This document shows positions 8,344-17,301 of a stretch of DNA of 64,000 nt, piece after piece; position 1 is the first letter of the stretch; each line of letters begins with the position of its first letter. The notes beneath the pieces are model-generated. The model did no database searches, was not told the origin of the DNA, and was given only the letters and a program-made list of their open reading frames with translations. Source of the DNA: Rhodanobacter_A agri (GTDB taxonomy: Bacteria > Pseudomonadota > Gammaproteobacteria > Xanthomonadales > Rhodanobacteraceae); assembly GCF_044904705.1 (NCBI RefSeq), contig NZ_JADIKL010000004.1:496001-560000 (forward strand), read 5' to 3'. The position numbers were made by a program, and so were the translations under genes.

Positions 8344-10074
8344 TCAGCGGCGCAGGTTGCTGCGCGCCAGTTCGATCAGTTCGTCGCCGCGGCCGTTCAT
8401 CACGGTGCGCAGCGCCCACAGGCTGAAGCCCTTGACCTGTTCGAGCTGGATCTTCGGCGGCATCGACAGTTCCTGGCGGTTGGTGCGCACGTCGACCAAG
8501 GCGGGACCCTCATGCGCGAAAGCCTCGCGCACCGCGCCTTCCAGATCGCCGGGGTCCTCCACACGCACGCCATGGATGCCGACGGCGCGCGCCATGGCGG
8601 CGAAGTCGGGGTTGTCCAGCGATACGCCGACGGGCAGGAAGCCGGCGGCCTTCATCTCCAGCTCCACGAAACCCAGCGTGCCGTTGTTGAACACCACGAT
8701 CTTCACCGGCAGCTTGTGCTGGATCAGGGTGAGCAGGTCGCCCATCAGCATCGCGAAGCCGCCGTCGCCGGAGAGGCTGACCACCTGGCGCTGGGGAAAC
8801 GCGGTCTGCGCGCCGATGGCCTGCGGCATCGCGTTGGCCATCGAGCCGTGCACGAAGGAGCCAAGCAGGCGGCGCTTGCCGTTCATGCGCAGGTAGCGCG
8901 CGGCCCAGATCGTGGGCGTGCCCACATCGCAGGTAAACACCGCGTCCTCGCTGGCGACCTGGTCCACCACCTTCGCCACGTATTGCGGGTGGATGGGTTT
9001 CTGGCCCGGCTTGCCGCTGGCGAGTTCGTCCAGCCCTTCGCGCGCCTTGCGGTAGTGGGCGAGGCTGGCCTTGAGGTGGCCGTCATCGCGCGCGGGCTTG
9101 AGGCGCGGCAGCAGTGCCTCGAGGGTGGCGCCAACGTCGCCGACCAAGCCCAGGTCGAGCTTGCAGCGGCGTCCCAGGTTCTCGCCGCGCAGGTCGATCT
9201 GGCAGATCGTCGCATCGCTGGGGAAAAACTGCCGGTACGGGAAGTCGGTGCCGAGCAGCAGCAAGGTGTCGCAATTCATCATCGCCTGGTAGCCGGAGCT
9301 GAAGCCGATCAGGCCGGTCATGCCGACGTCGTTGGGGTTGTCCCACTCGATGTGTTCCTTGCCGCCCAAAGCGTGCACCACCGGCGCCTTCAGCGTGTCG
9401 GCCAGGCGCATCACCGCGTCGTGCGCACCGGCGCAGCCGCGCCCGCAGAACAAGGTGACCTTGCGACCACCGGCCAGCAGCCCGGCCAACTGGTCGAGCT
9501 GGTCCGGCGTAGGCACCACCACGGGCGCCACCGGCAACAGGCTGGCGGCATCGGCGACCGGGCCGGAGGCCTCGGCCAGCGCGACGTCGCCGGGAATCAC
9601 CAGCACGGACACGCCGCGTTGCGCGACCGCCGTGCGCACCGCGATCTCGGCGGCGCGATGGATCTGGCTGGGGCTGCTCACCAGTTCGCAATAGTGGCTG
9701 CATTCCTGGAACAGGTTCTGCGGATGGGTTTCCTGGAAGTAGCCACTGCCGATTTCCACCGACGGTATGTGCGCAGCGATCGCCAGCACCGGCGTGCGCG
9801 AGCGCTGCGCGTCGTACAAGCCGTTGATCAGGTGCAGATTGCCGGGGCCGCAGGAGCCGGCGCATACCGCCAGCTGGCCGGTGAGCTGCGCTTCGGCGCC
9901 GGCAGCGAACGCCGCAGCCTCCTCGTGCCGATAGTGGATCCAGCGCATCTCCGGACGCTGGCGCAGCGACTCGGTGATGCCGTTGAGGCTGTCGCCGACC
10001 ACGCCATGGATGCGGCGCACGCCGGCGTTGGCCAGGGTTTCGACCAGCACGTCAGCGACATTGCGGATGGCCAT
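8344..10074 (-). CDS. poxB: Pyruvate dehydrogenase (quinone) / pyruvate oxidase
   Basis: Thiamine-diphosphate and FAD enzyme that decarboxylates pyruvate to acetate and CO2 and passes electrons to ubiquinone at the membrane. Length 576 aa is close to the 572 aa of E. coli PoxB. The catalytic glutamate lies in YRHEEAAAFAAGAEA near residue 50, the TPP-binding GDGGFAMLMGD ... NNGTLG block near 430-470, and the C-terminal segment carries the amphipathic membrane-binding tail region. AGGAG lies 7 bases before the ATG at 10074; the earlier ATG in frame lacks a site. Flanked on both sides by GC-rich palindromes. Confidence 0.92.
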   Translation of the reverse strand: MAIRNVADVLVETLANAGVRRIHGVVGDSLNGITESLRQRPEMRWIHYRHEEAAAFAAGAEAQLTGQLAVCAGSCGPGNLHLINGLYDAQRSRTPVLAIAAHIPSVEIGSGYFQETHPQNLFQECSHYCELVSSPSQIHRAAEIAVRTAVAQRGVSVLVIPGDVALAEASGPVADAASLLPVAPVVVPTPDQLDQLAGLLAGGRKVTLFCGRGCAGAHDAVMRLADTLKAPVVHALGGKEHIEWDNPNDVGMTGLIGFSSGYQAMMNCDTLLLLGTDFPYRQFFPSDATICQIDLRGENLGRRCKLDLGLVGDVGATLEALLPRLKPARDDGHLKASLAHYRKAREGLDELASGKPGQKPIHPQYVAKVVDQVASEDAVFTCDVGTPTIWAARYLRMNGKRRLLGSFVHGSMANAMPQAIGAQTAFPQRQVVSLSGDGGFAMLMGDLLTLIQHKLPVKIVVFNNGTLGFVELEMKAAGFLPVGVSLDNPDFAAMARAVGIHGVRVEDPGDLEGAVREAFAHEGPALVDVRTNRQELSMPPKIQLEQVKGFSLWALRTVMNGRGDELIELARSNLRR

Positions 10075-10256
10075 GACGCGCTCCTGAGGAAGGGGAGCGG
10101 CCATGCTGTCATGGGGATTCTTCGGGCGGCGTGAAGGGTGGCCTGCACGGTACGTGCACGGCCACCTTCATGCTCGTCCTTCAGCTGCCGGGGGGGGCTT
10201 CGCTTCAACAACGAACAATGGCGAAATTGAATTTGCTCGGACCCGCACGAGTGAAT

Positions 10257-10394
10257 CCCTCTCCCTCCGGGAGAGGGTGCCCGAAGGGCGGGAGAGGGTT
10301 CGGGCAGAGCGAGATGACGGTGACTTGCGCAAGACGCCAGCAACGCGCTTCGCCCGAACCCTCTCCCCCAGCCCCTCTCCCGGAGGGAGAGGGG
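10257..10394. repeat. Composite palindromic repeat (three CCCTCTCCC modules)
   Basis: Three related palindromes occupy the 357-base gap upstream of poxB. Module 1 pairs 10257-10265 with 10269-10277. Module 2 is a 16-base pair of arms at 10290-10305 and 10352-10367 separated by 46 bases. Module 3 pairs 10072-like core sequence at 10372-10381 with 10385-10394. The shared core CCCTCTCCC also appears at 8306 and 25791. The rest of the gap (10075-10256) holds only an imperfect hairpin near 10134-10169 and no gene. Confidence 0.75.
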
Positions 10395-10431
10395 AGAAGA
10401 GCGCTCGCGAAATATCCCCGACAGCAGTGGC

Positions 10432-11481
10432 TCAGCGCGCGCCGACCACCACCGGCTCCGGCTCCAGCCGCACGCCGAACTTCGCCGCCACGGTGGCGAT
10501 CACGTGTTGCGCGAAGGCCCACAGCTCGCCGCCGCTGGCGTGGCCGTGGTTCACCAGCACCAAGGCATGGCGGTTGGAGATGCCGGCGTCGCCGTCGCGG
10601 CTGCCCTTGAGGCCGGCGGCCTCGATCAGCCACGCGGCGGAGAGCTTGCTGCGGCCATCGGCTTGCGGCCACGCCGGCAGTTCCGGGTGGTCGCGCTTGA
10701 GCGCTTCGGCCTGTGCCGCGCCGACCACCGGATTCTTGAAGAAGCTGCCGGCGTTGCCGATCACCGCGGGGTCGGGCAGCTTGCGCGTGCGCAGGTGCAC
10801 CACGGCTTCGGCGACGTGGAACGGCGCGGGCCGGGCCACGCCCATGCGCGCCAGCTCCTCGCGGATGCCCGCGTAGTCGAGCCGCAGTTCGCGCGAGCGG
10901 GGCAGGGCGAAGCGCACGGCGGTGACGATGTAGCGGCCGGGCTCGTGCTTGAACAGCGAGTCGCGGTAGCCGAACGCGCAGCTGGCGCGGTCGAGCTGGG
11001 CGACGCGGCGCTCGCGGGTGTCCCAGGCTTCCACGCTTTCGATGAACTCGGCCACTTCGGTGCCGTAGGCGCCAATGTTCTGGATCGGCGCGGCGCCCAC
11101 CGTGCCGGGAATCAGGATCAGGTTTTCCAGGCCGGCGTAGCCCTGGCCCAGCGACCAGCGCACGAAGTCGTCCCAGCGTTCGCCGGCGGCCACCGCGATG
11201 CGTGCGGTGTCGCCATCTTGTTCCACCTGCACGCCGCGGGTTTCCATCGCCAGCACGGTGCCGTCGAAGTCGCCGGCGAGCAGCAGGTTGCTGCCTTCGC
11301 CCAGCACCAGCAGCGGCGCGCTGCGCACGGCTGGGAAATCCAGCAGCTCGGGCAGCTTGCTGGCGTCGCGCAGTTCGGCCAGCAGCTTCGCCCGAGCGTT
11401 CACGCGCAGCGTGTTGCGGCTGGCGAGCGGGGCGTTTTCGGTGAGCGTGTAGCCGCCCATGTCGATGCGCTCAGCCGGCAT
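10432..11481 (-). CDS. murB: UDP-N-acetylenolpyruvoylglucosamine reductase
   Basis: FAD enzyme that reduces UDP-GlcNAc-enolpyruvate with NADPH to UDP-MurNAc, the second committed step of peptidoglycan precursor synthesis in the cytosol. At 349 aa it is a type I MurB (E. coli 342 aa). FAD-binding motifs LGEGSNLLLAGDF and LENLILIPGTVGAAPIQN are intact; the proton-donating serine lies in NAGSFFKNP, and NRHALVLVN closes the C-terminal domain. The start at 11481 is preceded by AGGAAA and overlaps the end of pyrD by 11 bases, so the two are co-translated; an ATG at 11460 is the alternative. Confidence 0.95.
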   Translation of the reverse strand: MPAERIDMGGYTLTENAPLASRNTLRVNARAKLLAELRDASKLPELLDFPAVRSAPLLVLGEGSNLLLAGDFDGTVLAMETRGVQVEQDGDTARIAVAAGERWDDFVRWSLGQGYAGLENLILIPGTVGAAPIQNIGAYGTEVAEFIESVEAWDTRERRVAQLDRASCAFGYRDSLFKHEPGRYIVTAVRFALPRSRELRLDYAGIREELARMGVARPAPFHVAEAVVHLRTRKLPDPAVIGNAGSFFKNPVVGAAQAEALKRDHPELPAWPQADGRSKLSAAWLIEAAGLKGSRDGDAGISNRHALVLVNHGHASGGELWAFAQHVIATVAAKFGVRLEPEPVVVGAR

Positions 11482-12508
11482 GCCGGTTTTCCTGTTGGCG
11501 GCGGATCTCGTCCACGCATTCGGCGATCAGGCGCGGGCCGCGGTAGATCAGCCCGGAATAGATCTGCACCAGGTTGGCGCCGGCAGCCAGTTTTTCCGCC
11601 GCGTCATCGCCGCCGAGGATGCCGCCCACGCCCACGATCGGCATGTGTTCGCCCAGGCGCTGGCGCATGCCGCGCAGTACATCGGTGGCGAGCGCGAGCA
11701 GCGGCTTGCCGGACAGCCCGCCGGTCTCGTGGCCGTTCGGGTCGTTCGCGACCAGGGCGCGGTCGACGGTGGTGTTGGTGCAGATCACGCCGTCGATGCC
11801 GCTGGCCAGCAAGGCTTCGGCGACACCGTCCTGTTCGTGTTCGGAGAGATCGGGTGCGATCTTCAACAACATCGGCTTGCGCGCGCCGCTCTGCGAGCCG
11901 AGTTGTTCCTGCCGCTCGCGCAGCGTGTCGATGAAGCGGCGCAGCGTGGCTTCTTCCTGCAGGTCGCGCAGGCCTTGCGTGTTCGGCGACGAGATGTTCA
12001 CCGTGATATAGCTGGCGCGGGCGTACACGCGGTCGAGGCACAGCAGGTAGTCGTCCACCGCCTGCTCGTTCGGCGTGTCCTTGTTTTTGCCGATGTTGAT
12101 ACCGAGCACGCCGCGGTAACTCGACTGCTCCACGTTGCGCACCAGCGCATCGACGCCGGCGTTGTTGAAGCCCATGCGATTGATGATGGCTTCGTGCTGC
12201 GGCAGCCGGAACAGCCGCGGCTTGGGATTGCCGGCCTGCGGCCGCGGCGTCACCGTGCCCACCTCGACGAAGCCGAAGCCCAGCGCCCCCAGCGCGTCGA
12301 GATGGTCGGCATTCTTGTCCAGGCCGGCGGCGAGGCCGACGGGGTTGGGAAAGCGTATGCCGAAGGCTTCCATCGGCAGTTCGCCGGCGGGCTTGGCGAC
12401 GAAGCGCATCAACTCGCTGCGATGGGCCACGTCCAGGCCATACAAGGTGAGGCCGTGCGCGGTTTCGGCATCCAGTGCGAACAGCAGCGGGCGGAGCAGG
12501 TCGTACAT
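11471..12508 (-). CDS. pyrD: Dihydroorotate dehydrogenase (quinone), class 2
   Basis: Oxidises dihydroorotate to orotate in pyrimidine synthesis and reduces ubiquinone at the inner membrane. The 345-aa protein begins with the amphipathic quinone-tunnel helix MYDLLRPLLFALDAE, followed by the FMN barrel: GLAAGLDKNAD, NRMGFNNAG, the class 2 catalytic serine in NISSPNTQGLRDLQ, and the phosphate motif GVGGILGGDDAAEKLAAGA. An open frame extends upstream, but it runs through the preceding methyltransferase in another frame. It begins 2 bases after that gene's stop and overlaps murB, so these genes form one operon. Confidence 0.95.
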   Translation of the reverse strand: MYDLLRPLLFALDAETAHGLTLYGLDVAHRSELMRFVAKPAGELPMEAFGIRFPNPVGLAAGLDKNADHLDALGALGFGFVEVGTVTPRPQAGNPKPRLFRLPQHEAIINRMGFNNAGVDALVRNVEQSSYRGVLGINIGKNKDTPNEQAVDDYLLCLDRVYARASYITVNISSPNTQGLRDLQEEATLRRFIDTLRERQEQLGSQSGARKPMLLKIAPDLSEHEQDGVAEALLASGIDGVICTNTTVDRALVANDPNGHETGGLSGKPLLALATDVLRGMRQRLGEHMPIVGVGGILGGDDAAEKLAAGANLVQIYSGLIYRGPRLIAECVDEIRRQQENRHAG

Positions 12509-12510
12509 AT

Positions 12511-13278
12511 TCAATCCAGGGAGCCGACGATGATGCGCGTGTCGTAGTCGAAGCTGATGCGGCCATTTCGCTGGCAGCGGTCGAACAGCTCGCGCAAGGC
12601 GGCGAGCATGGGTCCGTGCTGCGAATGACCGGGTTTCGGTGCGTAGGAAGAGGACATCAGACGCCCGCGCAGGCCGTCGAAATCCAGCAACTGCTTGTGT
12701 TCGAAGCGTGCCGTGCCGCGCCAGCCGGCACCGAACCACGCGCGCATGCTGTCGTCGTCCGCATAGCGCTCGGCCACGCTGGTGTAGTCGGTGCCGTAGC
12801 GCAGCAGCAGCGCCTCGTAGCCTTCGAGGAAGGGCGTGCCGGTGAGTCGGCGCGAATTCCAGAAGATCGCGGCAAGGCCGCCGGGGCGCAGGATGCGCGC
12901 GAACTCGCGCCGCGTGCTGGCCGGGTCGAACCAGTGGAAAGCCTGCGCCACCGTGACCAGGTCGACGCTGGCGTCGGGCAGCGTGGTGGCATCGGAGGTG
13001 CCATCGATGGCGCGGAAGCGCGGGTTGCCGCCCAGCCAGGCGACGGCGGCCTCGCGCATCGCCGCGTTCGGTTCCACCGCGGTCACCTCGTGGCCGGCGT
13101 CGAGGAACAGCTGGCAGGAGATACCGGTGCCGGCGCCCACGTCGGCCACCTTCCATGCAGGCGCAACGCCTTGCTCGCGATGCAACCAGTCGAGCATCGC
13201 GACGGGGTAGTCGGGGCGATAGCGCACGTAGTCGGCAACGCGGTCGCTGAAGCGTTCGGTGCTGTGCAGCTTGTTCAT
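12511..13278 (-). CDS. Class I SAM-dependent methyltransferase (Methyltransf_11)
   Basis: A 255-aa small-molecule type methyltransferase. Motif I reads VADVGAGTGISCQLF near residues 45-59, acidic motif II is TAVEPN, and the motif around VTVAQAFHWFDP followed by ILRPGG is the classic UbiE/TAM-like arrangement. Substrate unknown. It starts at ATG 13278, 4 bases after the SDR stop, and stops 2 bases before pyrD, so it is in the same transcript; a role in pyrimidine or cell-wall metabolism is not implied by its sequence. Confidence 0.85.
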   Translation of the reverse strand: MNKLHSTERFSDRVADYVRYRPDYPVAMLDWLHREQGVAPAWKVADVGAGTGISCQLFLDAGHEVTAVEPNAAMREAAVAWLGGNPRFRAIDGTSDATTLPDASVDLVTVAQAFHWFDPASTRREFARILRPGGLAAIFWNSRRLTGTPFLEGYEALLLRYGTDYTSVAERYADDDSMRAWFGAGWRGTARFEHKQLLDFDGLRGRLMSSSYAPKPGHSQHGPMLAALRELFDRCQRNGRISFDYDTRIIVGSLD

Positions 13279-13282
13279 GGCG

Positions 13283-14065
13283 TCACCCCGAAAGCCCCTG
13301 GCCGCCATCCACGCACAGTGTCTGGCCGGTGATCCAGCCGGCGTAGGGCGAAGCGAGGAACAGCGCGGGGTGGGCGATCTCCTCCGGCGTGCCGTAGCGG
13401 CCGAACGGGATCTTCGCCAGCGTGGCGGCGTACAGCCCGGGTTCGTCGCGCTTGCGCCTGTCCCACAAGCCGTCGGCAAATTCGATGGAGCCGGGCGCGA
13501 TCGCGTTGACGCGGATGCGCTGGCCGGCGAGCTGCAGGGCTTGCGAGGTGGTGTAGTGGCTGAGGGCGGCCTTCATCGCGGCGTAGGCGGAGCCGTTGCG
13601 GCGCGGATGAAAGGCAGCGATCGAGCTGGTGTGCAGGATGCAGGCGTGCGGCGAGGCCTGCAGATGCGGCAGCGCGCAGCGCGAGGCGCGAACCGCGGCC
13701 ATCAGGTCGATGTTGAAATTCGCCAGCCAGGCCGCGTCGTCTTCGCTGAAGCCGTAGCCCGAGGCGTTGTTCACCAGTACGTCGATGCCGCCCAGCGCAT
13801 CGGCGGCGTCGTCGATGTAGGCGGCGATGGAGGCATCGTCGCCAAGATCGCAGCTGGCGGAGTGCGTCGGGTGGCCGAAGCCGGCGATGTCGTCATGGGC
13901 GGCTTTCAACGCCGCGGCGCCGCGCGCGCAGACCGACACCGACGCGCCGGCCTGGGCGAAACCCAGCGCGATGCTGCGGCCGATGCCCTTGCTGCCGCCG
14001 GCAACGACGATGCGCCAGCCGCGGAAATCGAACGCTCCGGGCGCATCCGGCACGGTCAGTGCCAT
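13283..14065 (-). CDS. SDR-family oxidoreductase
   Basis: Classical short-chain dehydrogenase/reductase of 260 aa. The NAD(P) site reads VAGGSKGIGRS, the structural motif NNAS is present, catalytic Ser lies in HTSSIAA and the Tyr-Lys pair in YAAMK. The C-terminus GQTLCVDGGQGLSG is typical of fatty-acid or sugar-alcohol SDRs. Substrate not evident. Start at 14065 overlaps the upstream DUF4190 gene by 10 bases, so translation is probably coupled. An upstream open frame is an artefact of GC-rich sequence. Confidence 0.88.
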   Translation of the reverse strand: MALTVPDAPGAFDFRGWRIVVAGGSKGIGRSIALGFAQAGASVSVCARGAAALKAAHDDIAGFGHPTHSASCDLGDDASIAAYIDDAADALGGIDVLVNNASGYGFSEDDAAWLANFNIDLMAAVRASRCALPHLQASPHACILHTSSIAAFHPRRNGSAYAAMKAALSHYTTSQALQLAGQRIRVNAIAPGSIEFADGLWDRRKRDEPGLYAATLAKIPFGRYGTPEEIAHPALFLASPYAGWITGQTLCVDGGQGLSG

Positions 14066-14349
14066 GCGTGGAGGCTGAGGCCGAGGAAGACGAAGCCGAT
14101 GGCTACGATGATGAAGAGTACGCCGAACGCCAGTTGCAGATAGCCCAGCACCAGGCCGGCGACAGCCATGCCGTCGCCCTCCATGCTGCCCGGTGGCGCG
14201 CGGCGGATTTCGCCGCGGGCGAGATGGCCGCAGACCACGGCGATGATCGCCCCCAGCACCGGGAACATGCACCAGGCCGAGATGCCGGACACCAGGCTGA
14301 CCACGGCCAGCGCATTGGTGCTGCGGCTTGCAGGAGGCTGATAGCTCAT
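14056..14349 (-). CDS. DUF4190 small membrane protein
   Basis: 97 aa with two hydrophobic helices (about residues 14-40 and 60-90) separated by the loop GHLARGEIRRAP, the hallmark of DUF4190 (GHxAxxxIrrs). Function unknown; members are small integral membrane proteins. First gene of the run that continues through the SDR, methyltransferase, pyrD and murB. Confidence 0.8.
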   Translation of the reverse strand: MSYQPPASRSTNALAVVSLVSGISAWCMFPVLGAIIAVVCGHLARGEIRRAPPGSMEGDGMAVAGLVLGYLQLAFGVLFIIVAIGFVFLGLSLHAWH

Positions 14350-14421
14350 GGCGTACGTCCCTTGCGAGGTGCGGGTCGGCGTCGCAGCGCCCCGGTGCCG
14401 GGGCGCTGCAGGGGTACTGCG

Positions 14422-15954
14422 TTACAGGTCGAACTTGATGCCCTGCGCCAGCGGCAGCGAATCGGAGTAGTTGATGGTGTTGGTCTGGCGGCGCATGTAG
14501 GCCTGCCACGCCGTCGAACCCGACTCGCGGCCGCCACCGGTTTCCTTCTCGCCACCGAACGCGCCGCCGATCTCCGCGCCCGAGGTGCCGATGTTGACGT
14601 TGGCGATGCCGCAGTCGCTGCCGGCAGCGGACAGGAAGGCTTCCGCGCGCTTCAGGTTGGTGGTGAAGATCGAGGACGACAGGCCTTGCGGCACCGCGTT
14701 CTGCATGTCGATGGCGTCTGCGATGTCGCGGTACTTCATCACGTACAGGATCGGCGCGAAGGTCTCGTGCTGCACGATCTCGGCGTCGTTGGTGAGGCCG
14801 GTGACGATGGCCGGCAACACGAAGTTGCCGGGGCGCTCGATCGCGGCGCCGCCGCTTTCCACCTTGCCGCCCGCGGCCTTGGCCTTGGCGATGGCGTCGA
14901 GATAGGCGGCCACGCCTTCCTTGCTGTTGAGCGGGCCCATCAGGTTGGCTGGGTCGGTGGGATCGCCGATCTTGCCCTCCACCTGCTTGTACGCGGTGAT
15001 CAGCTTGGCCAGCACCTCGTCGTACACCGACTCCTGCACGATCAGGCGGCGCGTGGTGGTGCAGCGCTGGCCGGCGGTGCCGACCGCGCCGAACACGATG
15101 GCCGGGATTGCCAGCTTAAGATCGGCGGTCTCGTCCACGATGATGCAGTTGTTGCCGCCGAGCTCCAGCAGCGAACGGCCCATGCGCTGCGCCACGCGCT
15201 CGCCGACCTGGCGGCCCACCTTGGTGCTGCCGGTGAACGAGATCAACCCGATGCGCTTGTCGTCCACGAACTGCTGCGCCAGCGCGCTGCCGGCGTCGTT
15301 GAACAAGAAGAACAGGTCGGGGAAGTCGGCCTTGTTCAGCGCCTCGTTGCAGATCTTCATCGAGGCGATGGCGGACAGCGGGGTCTTGGGCGAGGGCTTC
15401 CAGATGCTGATGTCGCCGCAGATCGCCGCGATGAAGCTGTTCCACGCCCACACCGCGACCGGGAAGTTGAACGCGCTGATGATGCCGACCAGGCCGATCG
15501 GGTGCCACTGCTCGTACATGCGGTGGCCGGGGCGCTCGCTGTGCATGGTCAGGCCGTACAGCTGGCGCGACAGACCCACGGCGAAATCGCCGATGTCGAT
15601 CATCTCCTGCACTTCGCCGTCGCCTTCCGGCTTGGACTTGCCCATCTCCAGCGCCACCAGCGAGCCCAGCGCATCCTTGTGCGTGCGCAGCGCGTCGGCG
15701 CACAGGCGGATCGCCTCGCCGCGGCGCGGCGCCGGCGTGGTGCGCCACACTTTGAAGGCGGCCTGGGCGCGCTCGACGATGGCGTCGTAGTCGGCCTGCG
15801 AGGAAGCGTTCACGCGGCCCAGCACCTCGCCGGTGGTCGGGTTCACCGGCTCCAGCACGCCGGCGTCGCTGGTCTTCGACCATTCGCCGTTGCCGAGGTA
15901 GGTACCAGAATTCGTCTCGGCCAGGCCGAGCGCGGAGAGGATGCTGTGGGACAT
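14422..15954 (-). CDS. amaB: ALDH7-family aldehyde dehydrogenase (L-aminoadipate-semialdehyde type)
   Basis: NAD-dependent aldehyde dehydrogenase of 510 aa. It belongs to the antiquitin branch (ALDH7): the catalytic glutamate lies in LELGGNNCIIVDE, the catalytic cysteine in GTAGQRCTTTRRL, and the N-terminus carries NPTTGEVLGRV. In Pseudomonas the homologue AmaB oxidises piperideine-6-carboxylate/aminoadipate semialdehyde in lysine catabolism; eukaryotic ALDH7A1 does the same. No other lysine catabolic gene is adjacent, so the pathway role rests on family membership. The gene appears monocistronic. Confidence 0.88.
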   Translation of the reverse strand: MSHSILSALGLAETNSGTYLGNGEWSKTSDAGVLEPVNPTTGEVLGRVNASSQADYDAIVERAQAAFKVWRTTPAPRRGEAIRLCADALRTHKDALGSLVALEMGKSKPEGDGEVQEMIDIGDFAVGLSRQLYGLTMHSERPGHRMYEQWHPIGLVGIISAFNFPVAVWAWNSFIAAICGDISIWKPSPKTPLSAIASMKICNEALNKADFPDLFFLFNDAGSALAQQFVDDKRIGLISFTGSTKVGRQVGERVAQRMGRSLLELGGNNCIIVDETADLKLAIPAIVFGAVGTAGQRCTTTRRLIVQESVYDEVLAKLITAYKQVEGKIGDPTDPANLMGPLNSKEGVAAYLDAIAKAKAAGGKVESGGAAIERPGNFVLPAIVTGLTNDAEIVQHETFAPILYVMKYRDIADAIDMQNAVPQGLSSSIFTTNLKRAEAFLSAAGSDCGIANVNIGTSGAEIGGAFGGEKETGGGRESGSTAWQAYMRRQTNTINYSDSLPLAQGIKFDL

Positions 15955-16207
15955 GCGGACTCCAGTGCCGGACGCGCGTAGGCGCCCCGTTTCAAAAGGG
16001 GGATTCTAGCAGGGGAGGCCGTGTCCCCGGTTTGCAGCGGGCGGCGATCTATGCCGGGGCGGCCGTCCGCGCCCATAGGGTGGCCGGGGTGCGCAGGCGT
16101 CCGCGGCGCCCGGTGCTTCAGGGGGCATGTGGCGGGGACGAGGGCGGCGTTCCTGCTGCGGGCACAGGGCCGGGCTCCGGAAGTCGGGTCGGGCCGCCGT
16201 CGTTCGC

Positions 16208-16393
16208 TCAGTCGTCGTCCTCGACCGGTGCGGACTTGCCCGGCTTCAGTCGTCCCGACTTGCGCAGCGCGTCGCGCAGCACGTATTCGATCTGGGCATT
16301 GAGGCTGCGCAGCTCGTCATCCGACCAGCGCTGCATCGCCTCCAGGACAGCAGCGCTGATACGCAGTGGATAGGCTTTCTTTTCGCCAGCCAT
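16208..16393 (-). CDS. Arc-like ribbon-helix-helix small protein
   Basis: 61 aa. Residues 6-48 fit an Arc/MetJ ribbon-helix-helix: strand KAYPLRI, then two helices around VLEAMQRWSDDELRSLNAQ and IEYVLRDALRKSGR, followed by an acidic tail. It begins 7 bases after the SPFH gene and so is in the same operon. Such a pair (SPFH membrane protein plus small Arc-like protein) recurs in Xanthomonadales and other proteobacteria. It could act as the repressor at the palindrome upstream, or bind another partner. The start at 16393 is the first ATG that gives the complete strand; the earlier ATG overlaps the SPFH gene. Confidence 0.75.
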   Translation of the reverse strand: MAGEKKAYPLRISAAVLEAMQRWSDDELRSLNAQIEYVLRDALRKSGRLKPGKSAPVEDDD

Positions 16394-16400
16394 GCTGCCG

Positions 16401-17252
16401 TCAGTTGTACAGCGTGCCGGTGTTGAGCACGGGCTGGGTGCCGCGCTCGCCACACAACACCACCAGCAGGTTGCTGACCATCGCGGCCTTGCGCTCCTCG
16501 TCCAGTTCCACCACGCCTTGCTTGCGCAGCTCCTCCAACGCCATGCCGACCATGCCTACCGCACCTTCCACGATGCGTGTGCGGGCGGCGACGATGGCGC
16601 TGGCCTGCTGCCGTTGCAGCATGGCCTGGGCGATTTCCTGCGCATAGGCGAGATGGCTGATGCGCGCCTCGGTGACCTCGACACCGGCCTTGCCCAGCCG
16701 GGCCTGGATCTCGTCGCGCAAGTGCGTGTTGATATCGTCGCCGTGGCTGCGCAGCGAGGGCTGACCGCTGTCGTGGGCATCGTAGGGATAGCTCTGCGCC
16801 ATCTGCCGCAGCGCCGACTCGCTTTGGATGTGCACGTAGTTCTCGTAGTCGTCCACGCAGAACACCGCCTCGGCGGTGTCCACCACCTGCCACACCACCA
16901 CTGCGGCGATCTCGATCGGATTGCCGTCGCTGTCGTTGACCTTCAGCTTACTGCTTTCGAAATTGCGCACGCGCAGCGAAATCATGCGCTTGGCATAGAA
17001 CGGATTGGTCCAGCGCAGGCCTTCCTCGCGGACGGTGCCGGTGTACTTGCCGAACAGCTGCATCACCTGTCCGGTGTTGGGCGCGACCTGGAAGAAACCC
17101 TTGAGCAGAAAGACGTCGAGCACCCCCAGCAGGACGCCGAGCACTGCGTACGGACTGCGGGAGAGCAGCAGGATGAGGCCGGCGATGGCCACCAGCACAC
17201 AGAGTCCGACAACCGGAATGCCGGCGACCGAAGAACCCTTGCGTTCGTTCAT
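16401..17252 (-). CDS. SPFH/band 7 membrane protein
   Basis: 283 aa with two N-terminal membrane helices (about 10-30 and 35-53), an SPFH domain (about 55-230, starting at VAPNTGQVMQLFGKYTGTV) and a C-terminal segment of charged helices. The assembly is expected to be a large membrane ring that scaffolds proteases or other membrane proteins. A strong AAGGAGG ribosome site sits 8 bases before the ATG. The 23-base operator-like palindrome lies 27 bases upstream of the start, so transcription is probably regulated. Co-transcribed with the Arc-like gene. Confidence 0.88.
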   Translation of the reverse strand: MNERKGSSVAGIPVVGLCVLVAIAGLILLLSRSPYAVLGVLLGVLDVFLLKGFFQVAPNTGQVMQLFGKYTGTVREEGLRWTNPFYAKRMISLRVRNFESSKLKVNDSDGNPIEIAAVVVWQVVDTAEAVFCVDDYENYVHIQSESALRQMAQSYPYDAHDSGQPSLRSHGDDINTHLRDEIQARLGKAGVEVTEARISHLAYAQEIAQAMLQRQQASAIVAARTRIVEGAVGMVGMALEELRKQGVVELDEERKAAMVSNLLVVLCGERGTQPVLNTGTLYN

Positions 17253-17278
17253 GGGTGATCCTCCTTAGGCTGCGGCTA

Positions 17279-17301
17279 GTAGATATCAAAATGATATCTA
17301 C
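17279..17301. promoter_or_regulatory. Operator-like perfect palindrome upstream of SPFH operon
   Basis: Arms GTAGATATCA (17279-17288) and TGATATCTAC (17292-17301) are perfect reverse complements around AAA. It lies 27 bases upstream of the SPFH start in an otherwise GC-rich region, so it is not a chance AT palindrome. The most natural reading is a repressor-binding site overlapping the promoter; the regulator is not identified here, and the Arc-like product of the operon is one candidate. Confidence 0.7.

Noticed and set aside
11471..13156. A pyrD gene extended upstream by about 215 residues
   Set aside because: The extension runs through the methyltransferase in another frame; the class 2 DHODH N-terminus MYDLLRPLLF begins at 12508.
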